A DNA stretch of 64,000 nucleotides from UBA1046 sp012511325 (lineage in GTDB: Bacteria; Bacillota; Clostridia; Saccharofermentanales; DTU023): the NCBI GenBank assembly GCA_050951925.1, contig JBMNJZ010000001.1, positions 1,426,001-1,490,000 on the forward strand. Direction: 5' to 3'. The notes under the pieces are model-generated. The model ran no database searches and was not told where the DNA came from. It saw only the letters and a list, made by a program, of their open reading frames with translations. The position numbers were made by a program, and so were the translations under genes. Of the stretch, positions 18,133-27,102 are shown piece after piece; the first letter of the stretch is position 1, and every line of letters begins with the position of its first letter.

Positions 18133-18672
18133 TTAGAAAAAGGTCTTCTTGTCTTTCTTATTCTTCTTGGTTTTCTTTTTAGTTTTCTTCTTGCCGCCTG
18201 CTTTCTTCAGGATGGCAGATAATCTCTTCACTGCATTAACAGCAGCAATGACCTGTTGAAGAGTGCTCCTTGGGGATTTTCTTTTACTTTTGCGGGAAAA
18301 GAAAGACTGAACAGAATCCACAATGCCAATCGTTGCGGAACCCACAGTTTCCACAACATCAGCCGCAGTTCCGCTGACTGCCTCTACATCTTCAAGGATT
18401 GCAGGTATAGTGTCGCCGGCTTGTTCCGTAATCAGAGAAATATCCTCGATTATCACATCAACTTTTTCCAGCAACACGGGCAGTTGTCGGATAGTATCGG
18501 TAAGAGCAGTTCTGTTTGCCTTAAGTAGATTATTTGTTTCTTTGACGGTCTGAGCAGCTCGGATCAGGAGCATTGTCAGAGCTATCAATGCTGCCGCACC
18601 ACAAAGGATTACCAGTGCTAGCAGTAAATCTGTAAGTTCAATGGTCACAGCAAGATATACTAGGTACTGCAT
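18133..18672 (-). CDS. DUF948-like membrane-anchored protein
   Basis: A 179-residue protein with one N-terminal helix (about 15-38), a long helical stretch with evenly spaced polar residues (about 40-125, similar to DUF948 and chemotaxis-sensor helices) and a strongly basic tail rich in KKKTKK repeats. Function unknown; DUF948 proteins are thought to be envelope-stress or general-stress proteins and commonly sit beside YtxH genes, as here. The ATG follows TTAGGAGATTAGT. Confidence 0.65.
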   Translation of the reverse strand: MQYLVYLAVTIELTDLLLALVILCGAAALIALTMLLIRAAQTVKETNNLLKANRTALTDTIRQLPVLLEKVDVIIEDISLITEQAGDTIPAILEDVEAVSGTAADVVETVGSATIGIVDSVQSFFSRKSKRKSPRSTLQQVIAAVNAVKRLSAILKKAGGKKKTKKKTKKNKKDKKTFF

Positions 18673-18780
18673 ACTAATCTCCTAATCTGTTATCTGCTCA
18701 ATTTGAGGCCGGAGAGCGATATCAAGTCAAAAATTTGCTGTAGATTTTGTTTAAACATCTGTCTTTGCTTCTTTAGCAGC

Positions 18781-19074
18781 CTAATCTTCGATGTCCTCGG
18801 CAAACTCAGCATCATCCTTGTTCAGCATGGATTTAACTTCCTGAAATTTCTCTTTTGCGGTTTCAGCGGCTTTGCAACCAAATTCACGGGCTTTCTCTAC
18901 GCCAACTTCAAAACCGGCCTTTATATCTGCTCGCGTTTCCTTGCCTGATTGCGGCGCCAGAAGCAAAGCTGTTACTCCGCCGATAATTACTCCGCCCAAT
19001 AGTCCCAGGAGTGTTCCTTTACAAACATTTGACTTATCAGTCACGCCAAAATAATTTTTTAGTCCTCTTGTCAT
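18781..19074 (-). CDS. YtxH-family protein
   Basis: A 97-residue protein with the YtxH signature: a glycine-rich membrane segment (GTLLGLLGGVIIGGVTALLLAP, about residues 20-41) followed by the conserved SGKETR and an amphipathic helical tail. YtxH proteins are general-stress proteins of unknown mechanism. It precedes the DUF948-like gene by 108 bases on the same strand. The ATG follows GAGGACAAAAAC. Confidence 0.8.
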   Translation of the reverse strand: MTRGLKNYFGVTDKSNVCKGTLLGLLGGVIIGGVTALLLAPQSGKETRADIKAGFEVGVEKAREFGCKAAETAKEKFQEVKSMLNKDDAEFAEDIED

Positions 19075-19292
19075 GTTTTTGTCCTCACAATTTATCTATT
19101 TGCGCATTATCGGGCACATACCGATTGACAGCCATTCCATTTCTCTAAATATATTTAAGTTGTCAGCCAGACTTACTTCTCAGTATATCTGAGGTGGGCT
19201 TCAAGCCCATATGTTAATTAAGAAACATAATAGCTGTATTGCTCATAATACACGAATTTGGTCAGCTTGTCCCGATTAATCTAATTATTTAA

Positions 19293-20465
19293 CTATCCAG
19301 AATTCTTGCGCCAGGAAAAACTGCCAATTACAACTTCATTGCAATCGCCGGCGCAGATCTCAGTCCGGCCAATAATTCGTGTCTCAATCTGATACTTTGC
19401 CGCAATTGCCATCAGATCTGCTGAAATAGCCGGATTGCAATAGATTTCCATACGGTGTCCCATATTGAAAACTCGGTACATTTCCTTTTCGCTAATCTGG
19501 CCGGTATTGAGAATAGCTTGAAATAATGCCGGCATTGGAAACAGATTGTCCTTAACATATCGGATGCCTTTGGCAAAATCAATACATTTTACCTGTCCGC
19601 CGCCTGTACAATGGATGATGCCGTGAATGTTATCACGATGGGTCTCCAACATTTCCTTTACCGGCGGCAGATAAGATCTTGTAGGTGATAATAAAGCCTC
19701 GCCGATACTCAAACTACTGCCTGGCAGTTTATCCTCAAGCAGATATGAACCTGTGTATACTTTGTCATCAGCTATTGTTTCGGAATAAGATTCAGGATAC
19801 TTCTCAGCATAGACATGGTGCAGAAGCAGATGCCTGGCTGCGGTTAAGCCATTGGAGGAAAGGCCGGAATTCTCTTGCTCTTCATATATTGCCCTGCCGG
19901 TCGATGACAGGCCTACAATATCAAGGCCGGGTTTAATCGCGCCTATATTAACTACTTTGTTGCGGGGCAATCTCGCCATCATCGTGCTGTCGCAGATAAC
20001 TGTTCTGACCAGATCACCGACATCAGCAGTCTCTCCTCCTGTCATTATTATTTTTATTCCATATTCAGCCAAGCGGGATATTGCTTTGTCATATCCTGCT
20101 ATTATGCCAACTAAAATATTGCCGTGGATACGATGAGCATTTCTGCCAATGGTGTTCGATAGTAGGAAAGGCCCGGTTGCGCCGATTGCCAATAAATCAT
20201 CCGAATTCATAACCAAAGAATCTTGGGCAATCCCTTCAAACCAAGTGCAATCACCGGTTTCACGATACATTAAATATGCCATAGCCGACTTGGTACCGGC
20301 GCCATCAGCATGAAAAGCAGCGCACCATTCCGGATCCCCTGACGGATCAGGGATAATTTTGCAAAATGAACCTGGAAATAATCCGGGGTCTTGTTGTGAA
20401 ATTGCCGCTTTCACATCATCCTTGGTCGGAGAAACCCCGCGCGACAAATAAGCTTCAGAAGTCAT
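19293..20465 (-). CDS. purM: phosphoribosylformylglycinamidine cyclo-ligase (AIR synthase)
   Basis: PurM closes the imidazole ring in purine synthesis. Core motifs are FHADGAGTKSAMAYL, DDLLAIGATGP, TGGETADVGDLV, GLSSTGRAIYE and FNMGHRMEIY. With 390 residues it is longer than the usual 345-residue PurM and, as far as I remember the families, looks like the type found in Bacteroidetes. The ATG at 20465 follows TTGGAGGACAAA; the frame open to 20525 would run into the RNase P RNA and is rejected. It begins only 16 bases behind the rnpB 3' end. No other pur gene is near. Confidence 0.85.
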   Translation of the reverse strand: MTSEAYLSRGVSPTKDDVKAAISQQDPGLFPGSFCKIIPDPSGDPEWCAAFHADGAGTKSAMAYLMYRETGDCTWFEGIAQDSLVMNSDDLLAIGATGPFLLSNTIGRNAHRIHGNILVGIIAGYDKAISRLAEYGIKIIMTGGETADVGDLVRTVICDSTMMARLPRNKVVNIGAIKPGLDIVGLSSTGRAIYEEQENSGLSSNGLTAARHLLLHHVYAEKYPESYSETIADDKVYTGSYLLEDKLPGSSLSIGEALLSPTRSYLPPVKEMLETHRDNIHGIIHCTGGGQVKCIDFAKGIRYVKDNLFPMPALFQAILNTGQISEKEMYRVFNMGHRMEIYCNPAISADLMAIAAKYQIETRIIGRTEICAGDCNEVVIGSFSWRKNSG

Positions 20466-20480
20466 TTTGTCCTCCAATAT

Positions 20481-20823
20481 GCTTTCGAGTATACCTGTAA
20501 GCCGGGTTCTGTCGAGAACAGTCATCTATCTTGGCCCGTTGTCTCCAAAGGGCTCGAGCCACCTCCTCGGGACTGCGGATCTCCATTATCCCACCACGGT
20601 GTTGCTCCGGACGGGGTTTACAAGGCCAGCCGGTTACCTGACTGCCGGTGAGCTCTTACCTCACCCTTTCACCCTTACCTTTTCAGGCGGTATCCTTTCT
20701 GTTGCACTTTCCTTAAAGTCACCTTTACCGGGAGTTACCCGGCGCCCTGATCCTGGGAGCCCGGACTTTCCTCCGCGCATCACTTTCGCATCAGCGCGGC
20801 GACTGTCCAGTATACTCGAAAGC
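20481..20823 (-). ncRNA. rnpB: RNase P RNA (type A)
   Basis: Catalytic RNA that matures tRNA 5' ends. The 5' and 3' ends pair in a 14-base perfect P1 helix (20481-20494 with 20810-20823). The conserved region GAGGAAAGTCCGGGCTCC follows P1, and the ACAGAA and CGGCTTACAGG elements lie in the middle and at the 3' side, respectively. The length, about 343 bases, and layout fit the bacterial A type. Boundaries are good to a few bases. Confidence 0.95.
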
Positions 20824-20830
20824 TTTTTTC

Positions 20831-20836
20831 ATTATA
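20831..20836 (-). promoter_or_regulatory. rnpB -10 box
   Basis: Minus strand TATAAT about seven bases before the RNA 5' end, with a weaker TTTACG-like -35 about 16 bases further upstream. It lies behind the trmK stop, so rnpB and perhaps purM have their own start. Confidence 0.55.
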
Positions 20837-20868
20837 CTGAATCTGCAGGCAACGTAAAGATACAGACA

Positions 20869-21567
20869 TTACAATGCATATCTGTGTGCCAATAACCGGT
20901 GTATATATGCAGTAATTTCCCGATCGACAGCAGAGGGCTGAAACATCTTGGCCCTATATCTTAACTCGCGTTCTAACAGCATGCGTTCAGCAGCCGTTGG
21001 TTCCCGGCTCTGCCATCTATATGTCAATAAAGGACCCAATGCCACTTCAATGTCGGACAATTTATATTCCACTGTCTCAGTTAGCACCGAAATAATCACA
21101 TAGGGATAAGATTTGGCTTCTACGACATCTTCAGCCAAGAACATCCAATTATTAGCCTGTAAGAACTTGCGCACTAAGACCAGATCACTTTGCGCTTGGA
21201 TAATAAGCTTCACTCCCCCGGGCAGCGGCAAGGCATCAGAGAGAATAGAAATAATCTCTTTACCTCCCAGTCCGGCTAAAACAATAATGTCGGTCGCTTT
21301 AACTGTCACTGCCTTAAGTCCTTCACTATTTATCAGCCTGATGCTGTTCCCTGCGCCGGCTCGCAAAATACTCTTTCGCGCACGATCGCAAGCAGCACTG
21401 CTAATATCAATCGCAATTATTTCCTCGCATTTATTTTGGTAAGCCAATGCCAAGGGCAGCAGAGCATGATCTGTACCAATATCAATCACTCTCCGGCAGT
21501 ACCCTACAGCATTAATAATATATTGCAGTCTGCGATCTAATTTGGTGACTAAATTTCTCTTAGTCAA
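20869..21567 (-). CDS. trmK: tRNA (adenine(22)-N1)-methyltransferase
   Basis: SAM-dependent enzyme forming m1A22 in tRNA of Gram-positive bacteria. The 232-residue protein has the SAM motif VIDIGTDHALLPLAL, acidic AIDIS, NSEGLKAV, and the family block VLAGLGGKEIISIL, then a C-terminal helical part. It overlaps the rpoD stop by eight bases and starts with TTG; rpoD-trmK is a common Firmicute gene order. Confidence 0.93.
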   Translation of the reverse strand: MTKRNLVTKLDRRLQYIINAVGYCRRVIDIGTDHALLPLALAYQNKCEEIIAIDISSAACDRARKSILRAGAGNSIRLINSEGLKAVTVKATDIIVLAGLGGKEIISILSDALPLPGGVKLIIQAQSDLVLVRKFLQANNWMFLAEDVVEAKSYPYVIISVLTETVEYKLSDIEVALGPLLTYRWQSREPTAAERMLLERELRYRAKMFQPSAVDREITAYIHRLLAHRYAL

Positions 21568-23104
21568 GGTATTCTCTCAACTTTTTACTGCGGCTGGGAT
21601 GCCTCATTTTCCTTAATGCTTTTGCTTCAATTTGTCTTATTCTTTCACGTGTAACATTGAATTCGCGACCAACTTCTTCCAAGGTTCGTTGACGACCATC
21701 GTCAAGACCAAAGCGCAGACGCAACACTTTCTCTTCCCTGGCGGTCAGCCCTTTTAATACCTCCAGCAACTGCTCTTTCAGTAGGGTAAAAGCAGCCTGG
21801 TCAGCCGGAGACGGCGCATCATCATCAGGAATGAAATCTCCCAGATGGCTATCTTCTTCTTCTCCAATCGGTTTTTCCAGTGAAACCGGTTCTTGAGATT
21901 TTTTCATAATTTCTCTGACTTTTTCCGGGGTAATATCCATCTCGTTGGCAATTTCTTCTATCTCAGGCTCCCTGCCCAGCTCTTGCAACAATTGTCGTTG
22001 GATGCGGATCAACTTATTAATAGTTTCCACCATATGGACGGGTATACGAATCGTCCTCGCCTGATCAGCTATAGCTCTGGTAATGGCCTGACGAATCCAC
22101 CAAGTAGCGTAGGTACTGAATTTAAAGCCTTTGGTATAATCAAATTTATCCACTGCCTTGATCAGTCCAAGATTACCTTCCTGAATCAAATCCAAGAATT
22201 GCATGCCTCTTCCCGTATACCGCTTGGCAATACTTACTACTAAGCGTAAATTTGCTTCTGTCAAATGTTGTTTGGCAAATTCATCACCGGCCTCCATACG
22301 TATCGCCAACTCTCTCTCCTCTTCAGCCGTCAGCAGATCAACTTTGCCAATTTCTTTCAGATACATGCGAACCGGGTCGTCAACCAACATAGAATCATTA
22401 AAAGCCTCAGCTTTTTTATTTCGATCGTGCTCTCGCTCCGCTTCCTCTTTCTCATCAATGACCTCAATGCCGGCCCGCTCCAGTCCATCGATAATCTCAT
22501 CCAGGCGGTCTTCTTCAAATTTTATGCGCTCCAAATAATCAAGCACATCATCTTGCTTAAGGGTTTTTTTGTTTGCTCTGCCTTTAGTAATCAATGGACG
22601 CAAAACGGACATATCGAGATCGGACAATGGTACATCATCAATATCAAGATCATCATCAAGCTCATCATCACTCAAATCAAAAATATCTTCTTCAATATTA
22701 TCTTCCGTGTCATCAGAAATATCATCAAACATATCGACATCTAACTCTTCATCTTCGCCTGCTTCAAATTCGTCAATAGTTTTGTCATCATCCAGAAAAT
22801 CCTCTGCTTCCGGATTGTCCTCATACTCATCTAAGTCCTGAACAACTTCCTCAGTTGCGGCTAAACTCCGTTCGTCGGTCTCAAGCGGCAATTCCACTTC
22901 CTTAGCCTTTGCCTCAGTTTTGCTTTTTACGGTTTTTTTTGTCGCGACAGCTTTTTTTTCTGTTGTGTCCTTTCTTTTAGACTCAGTTGCAGCTTGTTTT
23001 TTTTCAGTTTTACCGCGGCTGGATTTCCGGACTGCAGTTTCTTCATTTTCTGCTTGACGGTCAGAACTTTTATTAGCAGTATCCATTTTTTCGTTTTTGC
23101 TCAT
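21560..23104 (-). CDS. rpoD: primary sigma factor SigA/RpoD
   Basis: Housekeeping sigma factor. From about residue 240: DPVRMYLKEIGKV (region 1.2), NLRLVVSIAKRYTGRGMQFLDLIQEG (region 2), TYATWWIRQAITRAIADQ (2.3-2.4), region 3 with HMVETINKL, and VTRERIRQIEAKALRKMRHP (region 4.2). The first 165 residues are unusual: a Lys/Ser-rich start then a very acidic stretch rich in DD and EE, followed by a region-1.1-like part. The ATG follows AAGGAGAATCAT. It lies downstream of dnaG, the classical dnaG-rpoD macromolecular synthesis order. Confidence 0.97.
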   Translation of the reverse strand: MSKNEKMDTANKSSDRQAENEETAVRKSSRGKTEKKQAATESKRKDTTEKKAVATKKTVKSKTEAKAKEVELPLETDERSLAATEEVVQDLDEYEDNPEAEDFLDDDKTIDEFEAGEDEELDVDMFDDISDDTEDNIEEDIFDLSDDELDDDLDIDDVPLSDLDMSVLRPLITKGRANKKTLKQDDVLDYLERIKFEEDRLDEIIDGLERAGIEVIDEKEEAEREHDRNKKAEAFNDSMLVDDPVRMYLKEIGKVDLLTAEEERELAIRMEAGDEFAKQHLTEANLRLVVSIAKRYTGRGMQFLDLIQEGNLGLIKAVDKFDYTKGFKFSTYATWWIRQAITRAIADQARTIRIPVHMVETINKLIRIQRQLLQELGREPEIEEIANEMDITPEKVREIMKKSQEPVSLEKPIGEEEDSHLGDFIPDDDAPSPADQAAFTLLKEQLLEVLKGLTAREEKVLRLRFGLDDGRQRTLEEVGREFNVTRERIRQIEAKALRKMRHPSRSKKLREYLD

Positions 23105-23246
23105 ATGATTCTCCTTGTATATTTAAGTTCGTCAGGATCGTGGTATCTTGACGGTATTTTCTGTTAATCCCATAAGCCACGTGGGATAATAGAACCGTGC
23201 AGTTGAGGGCGTCGGCATCCTCCTTAGTAATAGTTGAAATAATTAA

Positions 23247-25097
23247 TTAGTAGAGTTTTTGTTTCCATTTGATCGCCTGAGTTTGTAATTCCTTATATCT
23301 GGACATATATTCAGCTCTGTCAGAGGGGCTGGCAGCAGCTTTCGCCTTAGCTAGCAGTGCTTCGCCTTCTCTGTCGAATCTCTCTGATCTCAGGCGATGG
23401 AATAAACGTTCTATTGCAGCTCGCTTTTGCCGCATACCTGTTAACTCAATTGAATTTATGCTGGCTTCCATCAAAGAATTGGCAAGATCACGGTCGCCAT
23501 CGCCACCAATTGATTCCTCAATAATTCCAGGCAGATTGGCAGTCGAAAAAGATCCGTCTTCGCTGGCAGCTAACAGTCTGCTTGCAACTTCTCGCAGCAG
23601 GCCTGCAGAAAAGTCTTCAGGCTCAACCACAAAATCAAGTTCAGTCAGCAGATCATTAAACTCACTCAACAGGATAATAAGTTGTATCTCATCCTCTCTG
23701 GCAGCGGAGATATCTTTCGCCCTTGCTCCGGCCCTTGAGATTGTCCCTCCATCCAAAGCCTTTCTGTCCTGACTATTTTGATCGGGATTACGCCTCCGGG
23801 CGATTTCAGTCATAACGGCCTTTGTTGTTGTACCGATTTCTGCAGCTACTTTGGCAGCATAAATCTCCCGCAGTATAGCGTTCTTTTCTTTAGCAAGCAG
23901 ATTGCAGGCCAGATTCTGATAGCCCAGGATTTGTAAAACTCCATCCTCGGATAATGATTCCTGCCTAATCATTTCCAGCTCAAAGGCCAACGGCTCCATC
24001 ACATTATCTAACAGGGCCTTAAACCTGGTAGGTCCATAGGCGCGGACATAATCATCCGGGTCTTTATTTTCGGGGATAAGCAGTACGGACACCTCTATTC
24101 CGACTCTCTCCAGCAGAGCGGTAGCTTTCGAAGTGGCGTTTCTGCCTGCCCGATCCGCATCAAAACAAGTAATGACACGATCAGTATGCCTTTTTAGTAA
24201 ATTGGCCTGGGCAGAAGTTAGAGCAGTACCCAGTGTTGCTGCGGCATAATCAATCCCAGCCAAGTATAGACTTATTACATCAAAATATCCTTCAACTATA
24301 ATTATCCTGTCTGACTGGCTGGACTTGACAAAATTGAGCCCATACAAATGCTTGCCCTTATGATAAATTGCAGTTTCATTGGTATTCAAATATTTAGGTC
24401 CTGATTCATCTAAAGCACGTCCGCCAAAAGCAATCAGATTGCCTTGAACATCAAAGATCGGAAAAATAATCCGGTTGCGGAAAAAGTCAATTAATGTTTT
24501 TTGTCTGCTATATATAGCCAAACCTGAGGTGAGCATTTCCTCTTGTGTATAGCCCTTGCTTTGCAGGTGCTGACAAAGTTGATCCCAGGCGGCCGGCGCA
24601 AAGCCCAAGCCAAATCTTTTAGCAACAGATTGATGAATTGTTCTTTGCTCCAGATAGTATCTCGCCTTAAGCCCCTCATCATCCAGAAGCTTAGAATAGT
24701 AGAATCGCGCCGCATCCAACATAATAGCCAGGAGTCTCTTTCTGGCGCGTTGTCTTGCGATCAGTTGAGGGTCATCGTCTTCCGGTATTTCAAGGTTGAC
24801 ACGTTTAGCCAGGAAACGTACAGCATCCGGGAAAGATAAATGCTCAATTTCTTGGATAAATTTAATTGCATTGCCACCTTTATGGCAGCCGAAACAATAG
24901 AATATCTGTTTTCTGGGTGCTACGCTAAAAGAAGGAGTCTCCTCCTCGTGAAAAGGACAGAGTCCAAAAAGATTGGCCGAACTCTTTTTTTCAAGCGGGA
25001 CATAAGAAGAAACCAAATCAACTATATCCGTTCTGGCCAATACCTCACTGATTAAATTTTCCGGGATCAGACCTGCCAAAGAGCTTCCACCAATCAT
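23247..25097 (-). CDS. dnaG: DNA primase
   Basis: Makes RNA primers at the replication fork. The N-terminal zinc site is CPFH...CFGC (about 47-73), followed by the primase core, then TOPRIM residues in IIVEGYFDVISLYLAG and CFDADRAGRNAT; the C-terminal third is a poorly conserved DnaB-binding helical region. Length (616) is normal. The start chosen opens MIGGSSLAGLIPENLI; its ribosome site is weak. It is followed by rpoD after 142 bases. Confidence 0.95.
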   Translation of the reverse strand: MIGGSSLAGLIPENLISEVLARTDIVDLVSSYVPLEKKSSANLFGLCPFHEEETPSFSVAPRKQIFYCFGCHKGGNAIKFIQEIEHLSFPDAVRFLAKRVNLEIPEDDDPQLIARQRARKRLLAIMLDAARFYYSKLLDDEGLKARYYLEQRTIHQSVAKRFGLGFAPAAWDQLCQHLQSKGYTQEEMLTSGLAIYSRQKTLIDFFRNRIIFPIFDVQGNLIAFGGRALDESGPKYLNTNETAIYHKGKHLYGLNFVKSSQSDRIIIVEGYFDVISLYLAGIDYAAATLGTALTSAQANLLKRHTDRVITCFDADRAGRNATSKATALLERVGIEVSVLLIPENKDPDDYVRAYGPTRFKALLDNVMEPLAFELEMIRQESLSEDGVLQILGYQNLACNLLAKEKNAILREIYAAKVAAEIGTTTKAVMTEIARRRNPDQNSQDRKALDGGTISRAGARAKDISAAREDEIQLIILLSEFNDLLTELDFVVEPEDFSAGLLREVASRLLAASEDGSFSTANLPGIIEESIGGDGDRDLANSLMEASINSIELTGMRQKRAAIERLFHRLRSERFDREGEALLAKAKAAASPSDRAEYMSRYKELQTQAIKWKQKLY

Positions 25098-25133
25098 ATT
25101 TCAATCTTTGCTCATTGATAGATTCGCTTCAAA

Positions 25134-26513
25134 TCAGAATTTATCCTCTCTGCGGGTACTTTTTCTATATGCGAGCCAGAGCGCGCATTCAAGCCTTTTC
25201 TTCATTAAGCGGCAACTGATCTCATTCAAGCCGGTGAGATCGCCATTGACATGAAGAACATCCGCCGCGCAACCGCCGCCACAATGATATCGTGCCCAGC
25301 AGCTTGAGCACGGCTCCTGATCGGACAGTAAAAAGCGGTAGAAACTTTCCCGGACAGATCGCTTTAGATTATGTCGTTCATTGCGGACAGAGCCCAAGAG
25401 ATACTCTCTCTCTCCTACCAGTTGATGACAAGGATAGATATCCCCGTTTGCCGCGACAGCACAATATTCCAAACCAACACCACAGCCCTTAAGCCTCTTG
25501 TACAGACAAGGGCCGCCGGATAGGTCCAACGCAAAATGAAAATAATTGATATCTTTGCCCCGTCTATCAAGCTCATCAATGGCTAAGGCCAACTTTTCAT
25601 ACTCCATTTCAATAGCAGGAATATTCTCCAAACCTATACCATAATCACAACCGGGAGCTGAAATAACGGGTTCCAGAGAAATATTGCTGCCAAATTCAGC
25701 CAGATGAAGAGCGTCAGCAGTGAAATCTAAATTATATACGGTGAAAGTGCCGCGGATATAATACTCCTGTCCCGCTCTTTCAGCAATAAAATCACGAATC
25801 TTTGGAGCCACCATGTCATAAGAGCCATTTCCTCCGGCATCTAGGCGCATACGGTCATTTACTTCCCGCCTGCCATCGAGCGAAAGTACCACATTTTTGA
25901 AATATTTATTGATAAAAGAGGTTTTTTCAGCATCCAAAGAGGTTGCATTAGTAGTCAAAGTCAATCTTATATTCTTGCCTGCAGCTAAACCGGCTTGTCC
26001 GGCATATACTGCCAGTTGCTTAACTACATTCCAGTTAAGCAATGGCTCACCGCCAAAAAAGTCCAGGTCTAAGTTTTTTCTACCTGCCGATTTTTCGATG
26101 AGAAAATCTACAGCGCGCTTTCCCGTCTCGTAGCTCATCATGCTCTGCTCTGAATCGCCATAAGTGCCATCTGCTGCGAAACAATATCTGCATCTAAGAT
26201 TGCAAGCCTGGCAAATTATCAGACACATAGCCTTAAGCACTACACCGTCCGGATATAATTGATCAGCACTAATCTTGACGCCTTCGGCAAAAAGCTCGCC
26301 GGCTTCAATCAGTTGTTCTATCTCGGAGCATAAAACAGCCACTTCCTCAGCTGGCAGCTTCGGAACATAATCTCCGGGCCGATCCGGCATTTTTGAACCG
26401 TTAGCCTGACAAGCCTGAATAAGTAAAAAAGCGGCTTCATCCAGGTGATGGAAGGCGCCGCTTTCGCTGTCATAGGCAAAAAACTCACCGTTAAATTGGA
26501 AAGTATGAGTCAA
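25134..26513 (-). CDS. radical SAM SCIFF maturase (ranthipeptide synthase)
   Basis: Radical SAM/SPASM enzyme that makes thioether cross-links in the SCIFF peptide encoded just upstream. An N-terminal peptide-binding region (THTFQFNGEFFAYDSESGAFHHLD) precedes the CNLRCRYCF iron-sulfur motif (CxxxCxxC), FFGGEPLLN, and a C-terminal SPASM-type cysteine cluster (CAVAANGDIYPC, CSSCWARYHCGGGC). An ATG at 26594 lies deep inside the precursor gene. I prefer the TTG at 26513, which overlaps the precursor stop as TTGA and opens the conserved N-terminus, giving 459 residues, close to characterised CteB-type enzymes. Confidence 0.92.
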   Translation of the reverse strand: MTHTFQFNGEFFAYDSESGAFHHLDEAAFLLIQACQANGSKMPDRPGDYVPKLPAEEVAVLCSEIEQLIEAGELFAEGVKISADQLYPDGVVLKAMCLIICQACNLRCRYCFAADGTYGDSEQSMMSYETGKRAVDFLIEKSAGRKNLDLDFFGGEPLLNWNVVKQLAVYAGQAGLAAGKNIRLTLTTNATSLDAEKTSFINKYFKNVVLSLDGRREVNDRMRLDAGGNGSYDMVAPKIRDFIAERAGQEYYIRGTFTVYNLDFTADALHLAEFGSNISLEPVISAPGCDYGIGLENIPAIEMEYEKLALAIDELDRRGKDINYFHFALDLSGGPCLYKRLKGCGVGLEYCAVAANGDIYPCHQLVGEREYLLGSVRNERHNLKRSVRESFYRFLLSDQEPCSSCWARYHCGGGCAADVLHVNGDLTGLNEISCRLMKKRLECALWLAYRKSTRREDKF

Positions 26514-26662
26514 TTCTGAGTATCTCTCTTTTCGCAAGGCTGGTTCGCTACGGTGCAGGAGGTCTTGCATGCTGACTGGCATGAAGTTTGACACTCGCCG
26601 CAGGCTTTGCCGTCTTTGCTTGACAGTTTAGTTTTATTCTGAATTGTCTTAATATACTGCAT
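26510..26662 (-). CDS. SCIFF ranthipeptide precursor
   Basis: A 50-residue peptide of the six-cysteines-in-forty-five family, found across Clostridia. The leader MQYIKTIQNKTKLS is followed by the core CGECQTSCQSACKTSC and a last Cys43: six cysteines at 21, 24, 28, 32, 36 and 43. Thr37 lies five residues after Cys32, the same spacing as the thioether I remember for the C. thermocellum peptide. It sits between yajC and its maturase, overlapping the latter by four bases. No dedicated transporter is near. Members are linked to cell signalling in some Clostridia. Confidence 0.93.
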   Translation of the reverse strand: MQYIKTIQNKTKLSSKDGKACGECQTSCQSACKTSCTVANQPCEKRDTQN

Positions 26663-26670
26663 TATGCTAC

Positions 26671-27012
26671 CTACTTTTCTTCCTCATCCTCAGTTTCCAA
26701 TACAGGTCTGCTTACACTGGAAATGGCATTTTTCTTAAAAGTCATCATAGTGTTGGCTACGCTGGTATAAATCGTCACTTCATTTTCCGTCATACTGGCA
26801 ATACGACCGACAATTCCTCCGATAGTGAGCACATTATCTCCTACCCTCATGGCATCGAGCTGCTCTTTCAGCTTCTTCTCCTTTTTCTTTTGAGGCCTTA
26901 TCATCAGAAAATACATCACCACAAAAAGCAGTACAAATGGGGCAATCATACCCAACATGCTGCCGGTGCCCGGCTGGCTATTGAGCGCACAATATTGTAA
27001 ACTAAAAGTCAT
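26671..27012 (-). CDS. yajC: preprotein translocase accessory subunit YajC
   Basis: Small single-helix partner of SecDF. The 113-residue protein has one membrane segment (about 22-41), then the family signature MIRPQKKKEKK and the beta-rich end with GDNVLTIGGIVGRI. The ATG follows GGAGGATATATA. It is nine bases upstream of the SCIFF precursor, a pairing seen in other Clostridia; the SecDF fusion gene is about 22 kb away. Confidence 0.93.
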   Translation of the reverse strand: MTFSLQYCALNSQPGTGSMLGMIAPFVLLFVVMYFLMIRPQKKKEKKLKEQLDAMRVGDNVLTIGGIVGRIASMTENEVTIYTSVANTMMTFKKNAISSVSRPVLETEDEEEK

Positions 27013-27102
27013 TATATATCCTCCAGTATATATTCAGATATGCCATATCATATCATTAAAAGAAAAATACTGTAAAGGGAGTAAAGTCGCAGGTATAGAA
27101 CT

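Noticed and set aside
20466..20525. Longer PurM start at 20525
   Set aside because: It would lie inside the 3' end of the RNase P RNA and lacks a ribosome site; the ATG at 20465 has GGAGG.
22203..22841. Plus-strand open frames opposite rpoD
   Set aside because: They mirror the acidic and repeated codons of rpoD, have low-complexity Ser/His-rich products and no ribosome sites.
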